From the NCBI GenBank assembly GCA_045120135.1, contig JBGVEN010000009.1:62001-126000 (forward strand): 64,000 nt of DNA, written 5' to 3'. The notes under the pieces were generated by a model. That model was not told the DNA's origin, made no database searches, and saw only the letters and a list, made by a program, of their open reading frames with translations. Source of the stretch: SIG440 sp045120135 (GTDB taxonomy: Bacteria; Bacillota; Clostridia; Monoglobales; Monoglobaceae). Position 1 is the stretch's first letter, and every line of letters begins with the position of its first letter. Positions 30,376 to 39,233 of this stretch are shown here, one piece after another. The position numbers and the translations under genes are program-made.

Positions 30376-33003
30376 TTAATCTTCAATTCCCATTTCCAGC
30401 TCCTCCATCTTATCACGGATAGTCTTAAGGAACTTTGTATTTTCCGGCTCAATATTATACTGCTCCACAATCTCACGGACACGGTTTTCAACACGGAGAA
30501 CATCCTCAAAAAGCGCCCGTGCCGGCAATCTGTACGCACCGCTGCCAAAAATTATCATCTGCTCCAGTCCGTCGGAGGTGGCAACTGTTACCTTGTAATT
30601 ACGACTTAGCTCCTTTGCCGCCTTTTCTATATACGCATCGGCGGTTTGCGCCTCTTTGGTATACACCACCGTTATGCCGTTGACACGCTCTGCCTCGCCG
30701 GGGTTGCCCTTGACCTTGTAGGCATCGAATACCAGAATAATCTCGCAGTCCCGAAAGATTTTATACGCCGAAATTCTGTCGGTCAGCGCACTTCGTGCCG
30801 CCTCCAAACTATCGCCTGCCAGTTTTTTAAGGTAGTCCCAGGCAAAGATTATATTATAGCCGTCGATAAGCAAGTATTCCTTATCAAATTCCTTTTTCTT
30901 TTTAGGTTTGTACTCGTATTCGGTATTTACGGGTTTTGGCGTCCGCATTGCGTGGTTGGGGTTTTTGCGTTCCACCTTGCCGTAGGTGCGTTCAAATATT
31001 TTAAGCAGCTCGTCATCGGATGCCCCGATACTCCCCGAATGTCGTACCGCAGTCTGCTCTTCGGCTTGTCTTTGGGGCTTGAGAACACTTTCAAGGTGCA
31101 TATTCTCACACACCTCGTCCCACTTCACAACAACCCCTGCGCCGTGGGAACAGAACACACTGTCTGCCGTGTTCTCCACATCGGCATCGACATTATAGCC
31201 AATCTCCTCAATTATCTTTTCTGCATTTTTACAAGGACCGTAGTCACGAAATGTGCAGCTCAGCTTGCCCTTGCCGTGGGTATAGCCGACCAATTCTCTC
31301 TGATAGTTGCGAATTGCATCTGCTGCCACGCTGCCGGTAATACGGGTCTTGCCGCCCCATGAATGAGGGAGTGTAAATTCCGCACCCATAAAGTTGAGGT
31401 CTGTCATTGCTTTTCCCACATTCTCGTCAGGGACTTCGAGCGTAAAGTCATAGTACGGCTCGAGTAGCACACTTTTTGCACATCTCAAGCCGTGCCGCAC
31501 CGCGCGGTAAGTCGCCTGACGGAAGTCTCCGCCGTCGGTATGCTTGATATGTGCCCGACCCGACCGTAATGTGATTTTTATATCGGTTATGGGCGAGCCT
31601 GTCAGAACACCAAGATACGTTTTTTCCATTAAATGGGTCATAACAAGTCTCTGCCAGTTTTTGTCCAAGACATCCTCGCCGCAATCCGCCGCAAACTGCA
31701 GACCTGAGCCACGGGGAAGTGGCTCTAAAACAAGGTGCACCTCGGCATAGTGACGGAGCGGCTCATAGTGACCAACTCCCTCGACTCTTGCCTCAATAGT
31801 TTCCTTATATACAATTCTGCCCTCTTCGAACTCGACATCCATATCAAACCGCTTTGAAATCATTTGTTTAAGCACTTCGAGTTGAATTTCACCCATTACC
31901 CGAAGCTGAATTTCACGAAGTACGGCATTACATTCAACATTTAGCTGGGTCTCCTCCTGCTCCAGCTGTCTCAGCCGCTCAAGAGCTGTTCCCTCGTCCA
32001 CGCCCTGGGGGAGAATTACCCGATAGCTGAAAATCGGCTCGGCGGTCAGCTTCTCGGAATTTTCCTCAAACCCTATTCCCTGCCCTGCATAGGTCCTTGT
32101 GGGTCCCGTAACAGCACAGACACAGCCACTTTCCGCCGCATCGCAATTCTTATATTTTTCGCCGGAATAAATCCGGATTTCATTCACCTTTTCGCCGCCG
32201 GACCCGTCTTTCAGAATATCCTTAACACGAAGACAGCCGCCGGTTATCTTCATATATGTCAGTCTTTGACCCTTATCGTCCTGACCGATTTTAAAAACCT
32301 TTGCCCCAAACTCACTCGGTGCGGAATTTTGCACGGTAAGCCGCACAAACGCCTTAAGGAAAGATTCAACCCCCTCCATTTTAAGTGCCGCTCCCGAAAA
32401 CACAGGGAAAATATCCCGACGTTTAATCACCTTTTTGACAAGTTCCTCGTCGATTTTTCCACATTCGAGGTACGTCTGCATCAGTTTTTCGTTGCACATA
32501 GCAAGATTTTCGCAAAGAGTCTCACGGTCGGGGTCAAGGAAGTCTACAAAATTGCCACCGAAATCAACTTTGAGCTCGTCAATAACCTTTTCTTTATTCG
32601 CTCCATCGAGGTCGAGCTTGTTTACGAATATAAACACGGGGATATTATGCTTTTTCAGCAAATCCCAAAGAGTTTTTGTGTGACCCTGAATACCGTCGGT
32701 TGCGCTGATTACAAGGGTTGCGTAGTCCAAAACCGCAAGTGTGCGCTCCGCCTCTGCCGCAAAGTCGATGTGACCGGGGGTGTCAACAAGGGTAATTTCC
32801 GTATTGTCCACCGACAAAATCGCCTGCTTTGAGAACACGGTTATGCCACGGCTGCGTTCAATTTCATCGGTATCGAGAAAGGTGTTTTGGCTGTCGACTC
32901 TGCCAAGAGTCCGGATTTCGCCGGCACAGTAAAGAAGCCCCTCTGAAAGTGTGGTTTTGCCCGCGTCTACATGTGCCAGAATTCCTGCTGCAATTCTCTT
33001 CAT
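30376..33003 (-). CDS. TetM-like ribosomal-protection GTPase fused to Rae1/YacP-type NYN nuclease domain
   Basis: An 875-residue protein. Residues 1 to about 650 resemble TetM/EF-G: G1 AHVDAGKTT (10-18), G3 DTPGH (74-78), NKLD (128-131), then EF-G domains II-V. A charged linker with KPKKKKEFDKE leads to an NYN (PIN-like) domain at 710-875: LLIDGYNIIFAW, VFDAYKVKG, QTADAYIEKAAKEL and VATSDGLEQ, the layout of YacP/Rae1. Acidic residues D714, D760, D790 and D812 form the likely metal site. Known: Rae1 of B. subtilis cleaves mRNA in the ribosomal A site; TetM releases tetracycline from that region. Inferred: the fusion delivers a nuclease to stalled ribosomes. Tetracycline resistance is not proven. 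Confidence 0.9.
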   Translation of the reverse strand: MKRIAAGILAHVDAGKTTLSEGLLYCAGEIRTLGRVDSQNTFLDTDEIERSRGITVFSKQAILSVDNTEITLVDTPGHIDFAAEAERTLAVLDYATLVISATDGIQGHTKTLWDLLKKHNIPVFIFVNKLDLDGANKEKVIDELKVDFGGNFVDFLDPDRETLCENLAMCNEKLMQTYLECGKIDEELVKKVIKRRDIFPVFSGAALKMEGVESFLKAFVRLTVQNSAPSEFGAKVFKIGQDDKGQRLTYMKITGGCLRVKDILKDGSGGEKVNEIRIYSGEKYKNCDAAESGCVCAVTGPTRTYAGQGIGFEENSEKLTAEPIFSYRVILPQGVDEGTALERLRQLEQEETQLNVECNAVLREIQLRVMGEIQLEVLKQMISKRFDMDVEFEEGRIVYKETIEARVEGVGHYEPLRHYAEVHLVLEPLPRGSGLQFAADCGEDVLDKNWQRLVMTHLMEKTYLGVLTGSPITDIKITLRSGRAHIKHTDGGDFRQATYRAVRHGLRCAKSVLLEPYYDFTLEVPDENVGKAMTDLNFMGAEFTLPHSWGGKTRITGSVAADAIRNYQRELVGYTHGKGKLSCTFRDYGPCKNAEKIIEEIGYNVDADVENTADSVFCSHGAGVVVKWDEVCENMHLESVLKPQRQAEEQTAVRHSGSIGASDDELLKIFERTYGKVERKNPNHAMRTPKPVNTEYEYKPKKKKEFDKEYLLIDGYNIIFAWDYLKKLAGDSLEAARSALTDRISAYKIFRDCEIILVFDAYKVKGNPGEAERVNGITVVYTKEAQTADAYIEKAAKELSRNYKVTVATSDGLEQMIIFGSGAYRLPARALFEDVLRVENRVREIVEQYNIEPENTKFLKTIRDKMEELEMGIED

Positions 33004-33038
33004 ACACAGCCGTCCTTTCCCTGATTTTTTAATATATT

Positions 33039-33067
33039 ATTATAACATATTTATGAAGTTTTTGCAA
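33039..33067 (-). promoter_or_regulatory. Promoter of the GTPase-nuclease operon
   Basis: The minus strand reads TTGCAA (33067-33062), 17 bp, TATAAT (33044-33039). Confidence 0.65.
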
Positions 33068-33105
33068 CCGACAAACGCCCTTTTGCATTAATTTCGGCAA
33101 ACTTA

Positions 33106-33134
33106 TTTACTTATTAAAAATATTGTGCTACTAT
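33106..33134 (+). promoter_or_regulatory. Promoter of the GH2 gene
   Basis: TTTACT (33106-33111), 17 bp, TACTAT (33129-33134). GGAGGTG follows, then the start codon at 33156. Confidence 0.6.
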
Positions 33135-33155
33135 GTGACTTAGGAGGTGTAATTT

Positions 33156-34901
33156 ATGAACATTCCAAGATGTGAATACCCCCGTCCTCAGCTTGTACGT
33201 GAGCCGTGGCTCTGCCTCAACGGAGAATGGGATTTTGAAATTGATAACGCCGGAATCGGCGAGAGTAAGGCTTTTTTTAAACGAAAAGCCTTAAACGGCA
33301 AAATAACCGTTCCGTTTTGCCCCGAAAGCAAGCTTTCGGGTGTGGAAAACACCGATTTTATGAACTGTGTATGGTATAGACGAGACATTGATGTTCCCGA
33401 AAGCTGGGCAAGTAAAAATGTAATTTTGCACTTTGGTGCGGTTGACTACCGTGCAGTTGTATATGTCAATGGCAAGCTCGTGGGTGAGCACCGTGGCGGC
33501 TACACTTCATTTTGCTTTGATATCACCGATTATCTTACCGAAAACGGAAATTACATAACTCTTTGCGCGTATGACGATGTGCGCTCTGGAAATCAGCCTG
33601 CAGGAAAGCAATGTGCAAAGCTTGATTCATACGGCTGTTTTTACACAAGAATTACCGGAATATGGCAGACCGTATGGCTTGAAGCCGTTGACCAATGCTA
33701 CATAAAAAGCACAAAAATGACCACCGAGATTGACCCTGCCTCGGTAACAATCGAAGCAAGGCTTGATGGCGATTTTATGGATTGCGACATTACAGCCGAG
33801 GCGCTTTGGAATGGCAAAACCGTTGGTTTTGGCAGTGCTGTTGCGTCTAATACAAATCCCGTAATTACCATTGCCCTCACCGAAAAGCACCTGTGGGAAG
33901 TAGGAAACGGCAACCTTTATGACCTCAAACTTACCGTAACAAAGAACGAAAAGGTTCTCGACAGCGTTACAAGTTATTTTGGATTAAGGACAGTAAGCCT
34001 TGACGGCAGGGCGTTTAAACTGAACGGCAAGACCGTGTTTGGCAGATGGGTGCTTGACCAGGGCTATTATCCCGACGGCCTTTATACAGCCTCCTCAGAA
34101 GAGGAGCTAAAAGCCGACATTCTTTACGGAATGGAGCTTGGCTTTAATGGTGCAAGACTCCACCAGAAGGTTTTTGAGCCGAGATTTCTTTACTGGGCAG
34201 ACAAGCTTGGGTATCTGTGCTGGGGTGAGCACGCCAGCTGGGGTCTTGATATTTCCAATATGGGTCAGATTGAGCATTTTCTGCCCGAATGGATTGAAGC
34301 TGTAGAACGCGACTTCAACCACCCGTCCATTATCGGCTGGTGCCCCTTTAACGAAACGCAGAGCAACCAATACTATGGAATTATAGATATGACCTATGCG
34401 ACCACCAAAGCACTCGACCCGACCCGACCCGTAATTGACACAAGCGGCTGGTTCCACGCAAAAGCTACCGATATATATGATATTCACGAATATGAGCAGG
34501 ACCCCGAAGCTTTGGCAAGCTACTACGAAAAGCTTGACGATGGTATTATAATTGAAGGGCGCTACGACTGGATTAAACCCTTTAAAAAGAGCGTATGGGA
34601 CGGCAAAACACCGCTTTTCGTCAGCGAATACGGCGGTGCTCGTTGGGCACAAAAGGAACGCGACAAAGGCAGCTGGGGTTACGGCAGCGGCCCAAAAACC
34701 GAAGAAGAATTTATCGAAAGATACCGCAACCTCACTCGGACTATTATGGATAACCCTTATTTCATGGGACTTTGCTACACTCAGCTTTATGATGTTGAGC
34801 AGGAAGAAAACGGACTTATGACCTATGACCGCAAATATAAGTTTGACCCCGAAAAATTCCGTGAGATTAACCAAGCTGCAGCAGCAATTGAAAATTTGTA
34901 G
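33156..34901 (+). CDS. Glycoside hydrolase family 2 enzyme
   Basis: A 581-residue protein with GGAGGTG before ATG. The sugar-binding jelly roll (about 1-180, with FGAVDYRAVVYVNGKLVGEH) is followed by an immunoglobulin-like domain (about 185-280) and a TIM barrel. The acid/base Glu is E400 in GWCPFNETQ and the nucleophile E491 in LFVSEYGGARW, in line with GH2 beta-galactosidase/glucuronidase/mannosidase types. It has no signal peptide, so it is likely cytoplasmic and acts on an imported oligosaccharide. It is shorter than LacZ (about 1020 residues). Exact substrate is open. The plus-strand gene is convergent with a MalK/MsmX ATPase gene. Confidence 0.9.
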   Translation: MNIPRCEYPRPQLVREPWLCLNGEWDFEIDNAGIGESKAFFKRKALNGKITVPFCPESKLSGVENTDFMNCVWYRRDIDVPESWASKNVILHFGAVDYRAVVYVNGKLVGEHRGGYTSFCFDITDYLTENGNYITLCAYDDVRSGNQPAGKQCAKLDSYGCFYTRITGIWQTVWLEAVDQCYIKSTKMTTEIDPASVTIEARLDGDFMDCDITAEALWNGKTVGFGSAVASNTNPVITIALTEKHLWEVGNGNLYDLKLTVTKNEKVLDSVTSYFGLRTVSLDGRAFKLNGKTVFGRWVLDQGYYPDGLYTASSEEELKADILYGMELGFNGARLHQKVFEPRFLYWADKLGYLCWGEHASWGLDISNMGQIEHFLPEWIEAVERDFNHPSIIGWCPFNETQSNQYYGIIDMTYATTKALDPTRPVIDTSGWFHAKATDIYDIHEYEQDPEALASYYEKLDDGIIIEGRYDWIKPFKKSVWDGKTPLFVSEYGGARWAQKERDKGSWGYGSGPKTEEEFIERYRNLTRTIMDNPYFMGLCYTQLYDVEQEENGLMTYDRKYKFDPEKFREINQAAAAIENL

Positions 34902-34934
34902 AGAAAAGATTCTTCGACAAGTATAAACGTAAAC

Positions 34935-34967
34935 AAAAAACCGCAGTCCATTGGACTGCGGTTTTGT
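34935..34967. terminator. Bidirectional terminator, GH2/MsmX
   Basis: AAAACCGCAGTCCA (34937-34950) pairs with TGGACTGCGGTTTT (34952-34965), so the stem serves both convergent genes. Confidence 0.85.
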
Positions 34968-34977
34968 AGTTCTTTGA

Positions 34978-36090
34978 TTAGTGAAGAATTGCAAGCTCTG
35001 TTTCCTTGTCGAACAGGTGAATCTTGTTTGCATCAAGAGCAGCTGTAATCTGGTCGCCAGCCTGAGCTGTTGTACGACGGTTTACTCTTGCGATAACATT
35101 TGTACCTTCGAGCTTGAGGTAGAGGTATGTTTCAGCACCCATCATTTCTGTAAGATCAACATCAACCTTAACAAGTGAGTTGGGCATTGAAGCAATGTGA
35201 GCTTCGTCCTCATAGATGTTTTCGGGTCTGATACCCATAATAACTTCCTTGCCGATGTACTCGCTGAGGTCTGCCTTTGCAGCCTTGCCCTCGGGAAGAA
35301 CAATATCAAAGGTTTCGCCCTTGAGGTGAACGCCTGCATCGTCCTTTTCAACAGTAACGTTGATGAAGTTCATCTGGGGGCTGCCGATGAAGCCTGCAAC
35401 GAAGATGTTAACGGGTTCATCATAAAGCTCTGTGGGAGTTGCACACTGCTGGAGGTAACCATCCTTCATAACAGCAATTCTTGTACCCATTGTCATAGCT
35501 TCTGTCTGGTCATGTGTAACGTAGATTACAGTAGTACCAAGCTTTTTGTGTAGCTTACCGATTTCAGCTCTCATCTGAACTCTCAGCTTTGCATCAAGGT
35601 TTGAGAGAGGTTCGTCCATAAGGAATACCTTAGGTTCACGAACGATAGCACGACCGAGAGCAACACGCTGTCTCTGACCGCCGGAGAGAGCCTTCGGCTT
35701 TCTGTCGAGAAGATGCTCGATATCAAGAATCTTTGCAGCTTCCTGAACCTTAGCCTTGATAACATCCTTGGGAACCTTTCTGAGCTTAAGACCAAATGCC
35801 ATATTCTCAAAAACGGTCATATGAGGATAAAGAGCGTAGTTCTGGAAAACCATTGCAATGTCTCTGTCCTTGGGAGCAACATCGTTAACGAGCTTGTCGC
35901 CAATGTAAAGTTCACCCTCTGAAATCTCTTCAAGACCTGCAATCATTCTCAGTGTTGTGGACTTACCGCAGCCTGAAGGACCAACCAGGATTATAAATTC
36001 CTTATCTTCAATTTCGAGATTGATGTCCTTAGCACCGATAACGCCACCCGAATAAATTTTGCCGATGTTTCTTAAACTTAATCCAGCCAT
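34978..36090 (-). CDS. msmX: MsmX/UgpC-type sugar ABC transporter ATPase
   Basis: A 370-residue ATPase. Walker A GPSGCGKST is at 37-45, signature LSGGQRQRV, Walker B VFLMDEPLSNLD, then a C-terminal TOBE/OB domain (EVIMGIRPENIYEDEA). These define the CUT1 sugar-importer subfamily. No permease or binding-protein genes are next to it, as with the shared MsmX ATPases of Bacillota that energise several oligosaccharide importers. The symbol is by analogy to that role. Regulated independently from gyrA; GGAGG precedes the ATG. Confidence 0.85.
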   Translation of the reverse strand: MAGLSLRNIGKIYSGGVIGAKDINLEIEDKEFIILVGPSGCGKSTTLRMIAGLEEISEGELYIGDKLVNDVAPKDRDIAMVFQNYALYPHMTVFENMAFGLKLRKVPKDVIKAKVQEAAKILDIEHLLDRKPKALSGGQRQRVALGRAIVREPKVFLMDEPLSNLDAKLRVQMRAEIGKLHKKLGTTVIYVTHDQTEAMTMGTRIAVMKDGYLQQCATPTELYDEPVNIFVAGFIGSPQMNFINVTVEKDDAGVHLKGETFDIVLPEGKAAKADLSEYIGKEVIMGIRPENIYEDEAHIASMPNSLVKVDVDLTEMMGAETYLYLKLEGTNVIARVNRRTTAQAGDQITAALDANKIHLFDKETELAILH

Positions 36091-36234
36091 TTTTTATAGA
36101 ACCTCCTGAAAGTTTTTTCACTTTTCATAATCAGATAGTTTATTCTACCATATAAAATCCAAAAATGTTAGAGACAAATTACATAAATATTAAAAGTTGA
36201 TTTTGTAAACATTGTCTAATGAAAAAATTAAAAA

Positions 36235-36274
36235 CCTCTGAAACCCCGATAAATCAAGGGTTTCAGAGGCTTTT
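36235..36274. terminator. Terminator of gyrA (stem usable in both directions)
   Basis: CCTCTGAAACCC (36235-36246) pairs with GGGTTTCAGAGG (36258-36269). T-rich tracts flank both sides. It sits about 120 bp past the gyrA stop, in the gap before msmX. The rest of the gap (36091-36389) holds the undetermined msmX promoter and no gene. Confidence 0.8.
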
Positions 36275-36389
36275 TAAATCTTTTTTCTGCGTTTGTAACG
36301 ATTTACCAAAAAAACGCTGTTGGCTTCAGTTAAAAACCGCAAAATTGCACATATAGTGCAAAATTTCGTTATTTTATCCCAAAAACTTA

Positions 36390-38873
36390 CTATTCTTCGA
36401 CAGTTTCAGCTTCCTCCGGCTCGTCCTCCTCGTGAGCAACAGCCGCCGCAGAAACAATGGTTACTCCATCCGCAAGTCGCATCAGGCGAACACCCTTGGT
36501 AACACGCTTGAGTGTGTTAATTTCCACAGTATTAAGACGGATAATGATACCCTCGGAGGTAATGAGAATGATATCATCGTCATCGGTAACAAGACCAAAT
36601 CCTGAAACAGCGCCGGTGTCCTCACTAATTTTGTAGGAGGTTGTACCCTGACCGCCACGAGCCTGAACCTTGTATTCCGAAAGCTCGGTCTTTTTGCCAT
36701 AGCCCTTTTCGCTGACAACAAGGAGCTTTGCGCCCTCACGCATTACGCTCATACCAACAACATAGTCGTCATCTTTCAGCATAATTCCGCGAACACCACG
36801 GGATACACGGCCGAGAGTCCTTACATCATCCTCAGAGAATCTTATCATCTTGCCCTGATGCGTTCCCATAAAGATGTCTGCACCGCCGGTTGTTCTTTCA
36901 ACATTGATAAGCTCGTCGCCCTCGTCAAGGTTAATAGCAATCTTACCCGCCTTGGGTGCATTCTCGTATTCCGAAAGTGCAGTCTTTTTGATTACGCCGC
37001 CACGGGTTGCCATAATCAGGAATTCGTCATCCTTATATTCACGGATTGGCAGAACTGCCGAAACCTTTTCACCCGGCTGAAGCGGGATAAGGTTGACAAT
37101 TGCCGTACCCTTTGCCTGTCTGCCTGCTTCGGGAATTTCGTACGCCTTGATACGGTACATTCTTCCGGCATTGGTGAAGAACAGAATGTATGCATGGGTT
37201 GAGGAAACAAACATTGTATTTACAAAGTCCTCCTCCTTGGTCTGCATACCGATAATGCCCTTACCGCCACGCTTCTGGCTTCTGTAAGTGTCTGCAGCAA
37301 GGCGCTTAATGTAACCCTGACTGGTCATTGTGATTACATTATCCTCTTCTTCAATAAGGTCCTCTATGTCGATATCGTCCATTACCGGCTCAATTGAAGA
37401 ACGGCGCTTGTCGCCAAACTTGTCACGGATTTCGGTAATTTCGGTCTTTAACACTTCAAGAACCTTCTGTTCGCTTGCAAGAATTTCGTTGAGTTCTGCA
37501 ATGAACGCCATAATCTCGTCGTACTCGGCGTCAATCTTTTCACGTTCCAGACCCTGAAGTCTTGCAAGACGCATATCAAGGATTGCCTGCGCCTGAACAT
37601 CCGAGAACTCAAAGCGTTCCATCAGCTTGGGTTTTGCATCGTTGTAGCTGGAACGGATAATGCTGATTATCTCATCAATATTATCAAGGGCAATCCTGAG
37701 ACCCTCTAATATGTGCGCCCTTGCCTCGGCTTTCTTTTTGTCGAAGCGTGAGCGTCTTATGATAACATCCTTCTGGAAGTCAATGTAGTTGTCTAAAACC
37801 TCGCGGAGGTTAAGAACCTTCGGCTCAACCTGATTTACCAGAGCCAGCATAATTACGCTGAAGGTTTCTTCAAGCTGAGTGTACTTATAAAGCTGATTAA
37901 GCACGATTGTTCCGTTTGCGTCACGCTTAATCTCGATAACAATTCTGAGACCGTCACGGTCGGACTCGTCACGAATGTCGGAAATTCCCTCAATTCTCTT
38001 TTCACGGACAAGCTCTGCAATCTTTTCGATAAGCCTTGCCTTATTGACCATATACGGAATTTCGGTAACAATAATCCGCTGGCGTCCCTCTTTGGTCTCC
38101 TCAATTTCAGCCTTGGAACGGATACGCAGCTTGCCGCGGCCGGTGTGGTATGCCAAGCGAATACCTGCTGTACCCATAATCTGTGCGCCGGTCGGAAAGT
38201 CAGGTCCCGGAATATGCTCCATCAACTCATCAATGGTAATTTCGGGGTTATCTATAACTGCAATAATACCATTGATAACCTCGGTAAGGTTGTGCGGCGG
38301 AATATTGGTTGCCATACCAACAGCAATACCGTTTGAGCCATTAACCAAAAGGTGCGGAAATCTTGACGGCAGAACAACAGGCTCTTTGCGGCTTTCGTCG
38401 AAGTTGGGCATAAAGTCAACAGTTTCTTTTTCAATATCTGTCAGCATACGCATAGCCATACGAGACATACGTGCCTCGGTATAACGGTAAGCTGCAGGCG
38501 GGTCACCATCCACCGAACCGAAGTTACCGTGACCGTCAACAGTCGGGTATCTCATAGAGAAGTCCTGAGCCATACGAACCATTGCATCATAGACAGAAGC
38601 GTCACCGTGCGGATGGTATCTACCCAGCACGTTACCGACGGTCGTCGCACTCTTGCGGTACTCACGGTCGGGGGTGAGGTTGTCCTCGTGCATTGCATAA
38701 AGAATACGGCGGTGAACCGGCTTAAGACCGTCACGTACATCAGGAAGTGCACGTCCGACAATAACCGACATCGCATAGTCTAAGTATGACTTACGCATCT
38801 CCTTTTCAATTTCGACAGGAATAATATTAAGCTTGGAAGCGTCAAATAAAACTTCATTTTTTTCTTCAGCCAT
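36390..38873 (-). CDS. gyrA: DNA gyrase subunit A
   Basis: An 827-residue protein with GAGGT upstream of ATG. The breakage-reunion domain has the active-site Tyr131 in AAYRYTEARM. The quinolone-resistance region is HPHGDASVYDAMV at 87-99. The GyrA box QKRGGKG at 533-539 marks gyrase rather than ParC, and six beta-pinwheel blades follow, ending in an acidic tail. It introduces negative supercoils with GyrB. Position 92, equal to Ser83 of E. coli, is Ala, and Ser93 follows, as in mycobacteria. gyrB is not in the window, so the usual gyrB-gyrA pair is outside or split. It stands alone, minus strand. Confidence 0.97.
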   Translation of the reverse strand: MAEEKNEVLFDASKLNIIPVEIEKEMRKSYLDYAMSVIVGRALPDVRDGLKPVHRRILYAMHEDNLTPDREYRKSATTVGNVLGRYHPHGDASVYDAMVRMAQDFSMRYPTVDGHGNFGSVDGDPPAAYRYTEARMSRMAMRMLTDIEKETVDFMPNFDESRKEPVVLPSRFPHLLVNGSNGIAVGMATNIPPHNLTEVINGIIAVIDNPEITIDELMEHIPGPDFPTGAQIMGTAGIRLAYHTGRGKLRIRSKAEIEETKEGRQRIIVTEIPYMVNKARLIEKIAELVREKRIEGISDIRDESDRDGLRIVIEIKRDANGTIVLNQLYKYTQLEETFSVIMLALVNQVEPKVLNLREVLDNYIDFQKDVIIRRSRFDKKKAEARAHILEGLRIALDNIDEIISIIRSSYNDAKPKLMERFEFSDVQAQAILDMRLARLQGLEREKIDAEYDEIMAFIAELNEILASEQKVLEVLKTEITEIRDKFGDKRRSSIEPVMDDIDIEDLIEEEDNVITMTSQGYIKRLAADTYRSQKRGGKGIIGMQTKEEDFVNTMFVSSTHAYILFFTNAGRMYRIKAYEIPEAGRQAKGTAIVNLIPLQPGEKVSAVLPIREYKDDEFLIMATRGGVIKKTALSEYENAPKAGKIAINLDEGDELINVERTTGGADIFMGTHQGKMIRFSEDDVRTLGRVSRGVRGIMLKDDDYVVGMSVMREGAKLLVVSEKGYGKKTELSEYKVQARGGQGTTSYKISEDTGAVSGFGLVTDDDDIILITSEGIIIRLNTVEINTLKRVTKGVRLMRLADGVTIVSAAAVAHEEDEPEEAETVEE

Positions 38874-39106
38874 TCTTATTTACCTCTTTTTTTATGTTTT
38901 TAGCCCCTTGCTCAAAAAAGGACTCTCCTTTTTACTTCGACAGAAATCTGAAAATTCCTTTTATTTGGCAAAATTTTTATGTTTAAATTGTGTTTATGTT
39001 TTTGCCGCTAAATACGAATAGAATAAGAAGCCTTTTTCTCCCAAAAACCTTGCTAACTTTTGACCTTTTGCCCAAATTTTTAATTTTATTTTATACAATA
39101 TTAGTA

Positions 39107-39135
39107 TTGAAAACCGCTAAGTTTTACTATATAAT
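39107..39135 (+). promoter_or_regulatory. Promoter of the polysaccharide dehydratase gene
   Basis: TTGAAA (39107-39112), 17 bp, TATAAT (39130-39135). It implies a leader of about 90 bp before the ATG. Confidence 0.7.
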
Positions 39136-39182
39136 AAAATAAGTTATTTGTGCACTTTTACAACGCTTTAACAAAAATCTTT

Positions 39183-39218
39183 ATATATGCTTTTATGTTT
39201 TCGCATAAAAGCATATAT
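39183..39218 (+). promoter_or_regulatory. Long leader hairpin before the ribosome site
   Basis: A perfect 15-bp stem (39183-39197 with 39204-39218; it begins ATATATGCTTTTATG) closes a TTTTCG loop. It ends about 4 bases before the GAGGAG ribosome site and lacks a U run, so it is a leader structure rather than a terminator. Confidence 0.65.
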
Positions 39219-39233
39219 TACGAGGAGAAGAAT

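Larger units (their letters stand above)
38874..39233. other. Intergenic region between divergent gyrA and the polysaccharide locus
   Basis: No gene is seen in 360 bp. It holds the plus-strand promoter at 39107-39135 and a leader hairpin at 39183-39218. A gyrA promoter must lie on the minus strand near 38900-39050 but no consensus pair was convincing. Confidence 0.5.

Noticed and set aside
30646..31362. 238-codon plus-strand frame
   Set aside because: Shadow of the GTPase-nuclease fusion gene; no ribosome site.
30376..33003. Plain tetracycline-resistance gene
   Set aside because: Similarity to TetM is real, but the nuclease fusion and operon setting argue against a simple resistance determinant; resistance cannot be read from sequence.
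34107..35036. 309-codon minus-strand frame opposite GH2
   Set aside because: The GH2 frame has catalytic motifs and a ribosome site; the opposite frame does not and runs across the terminator.
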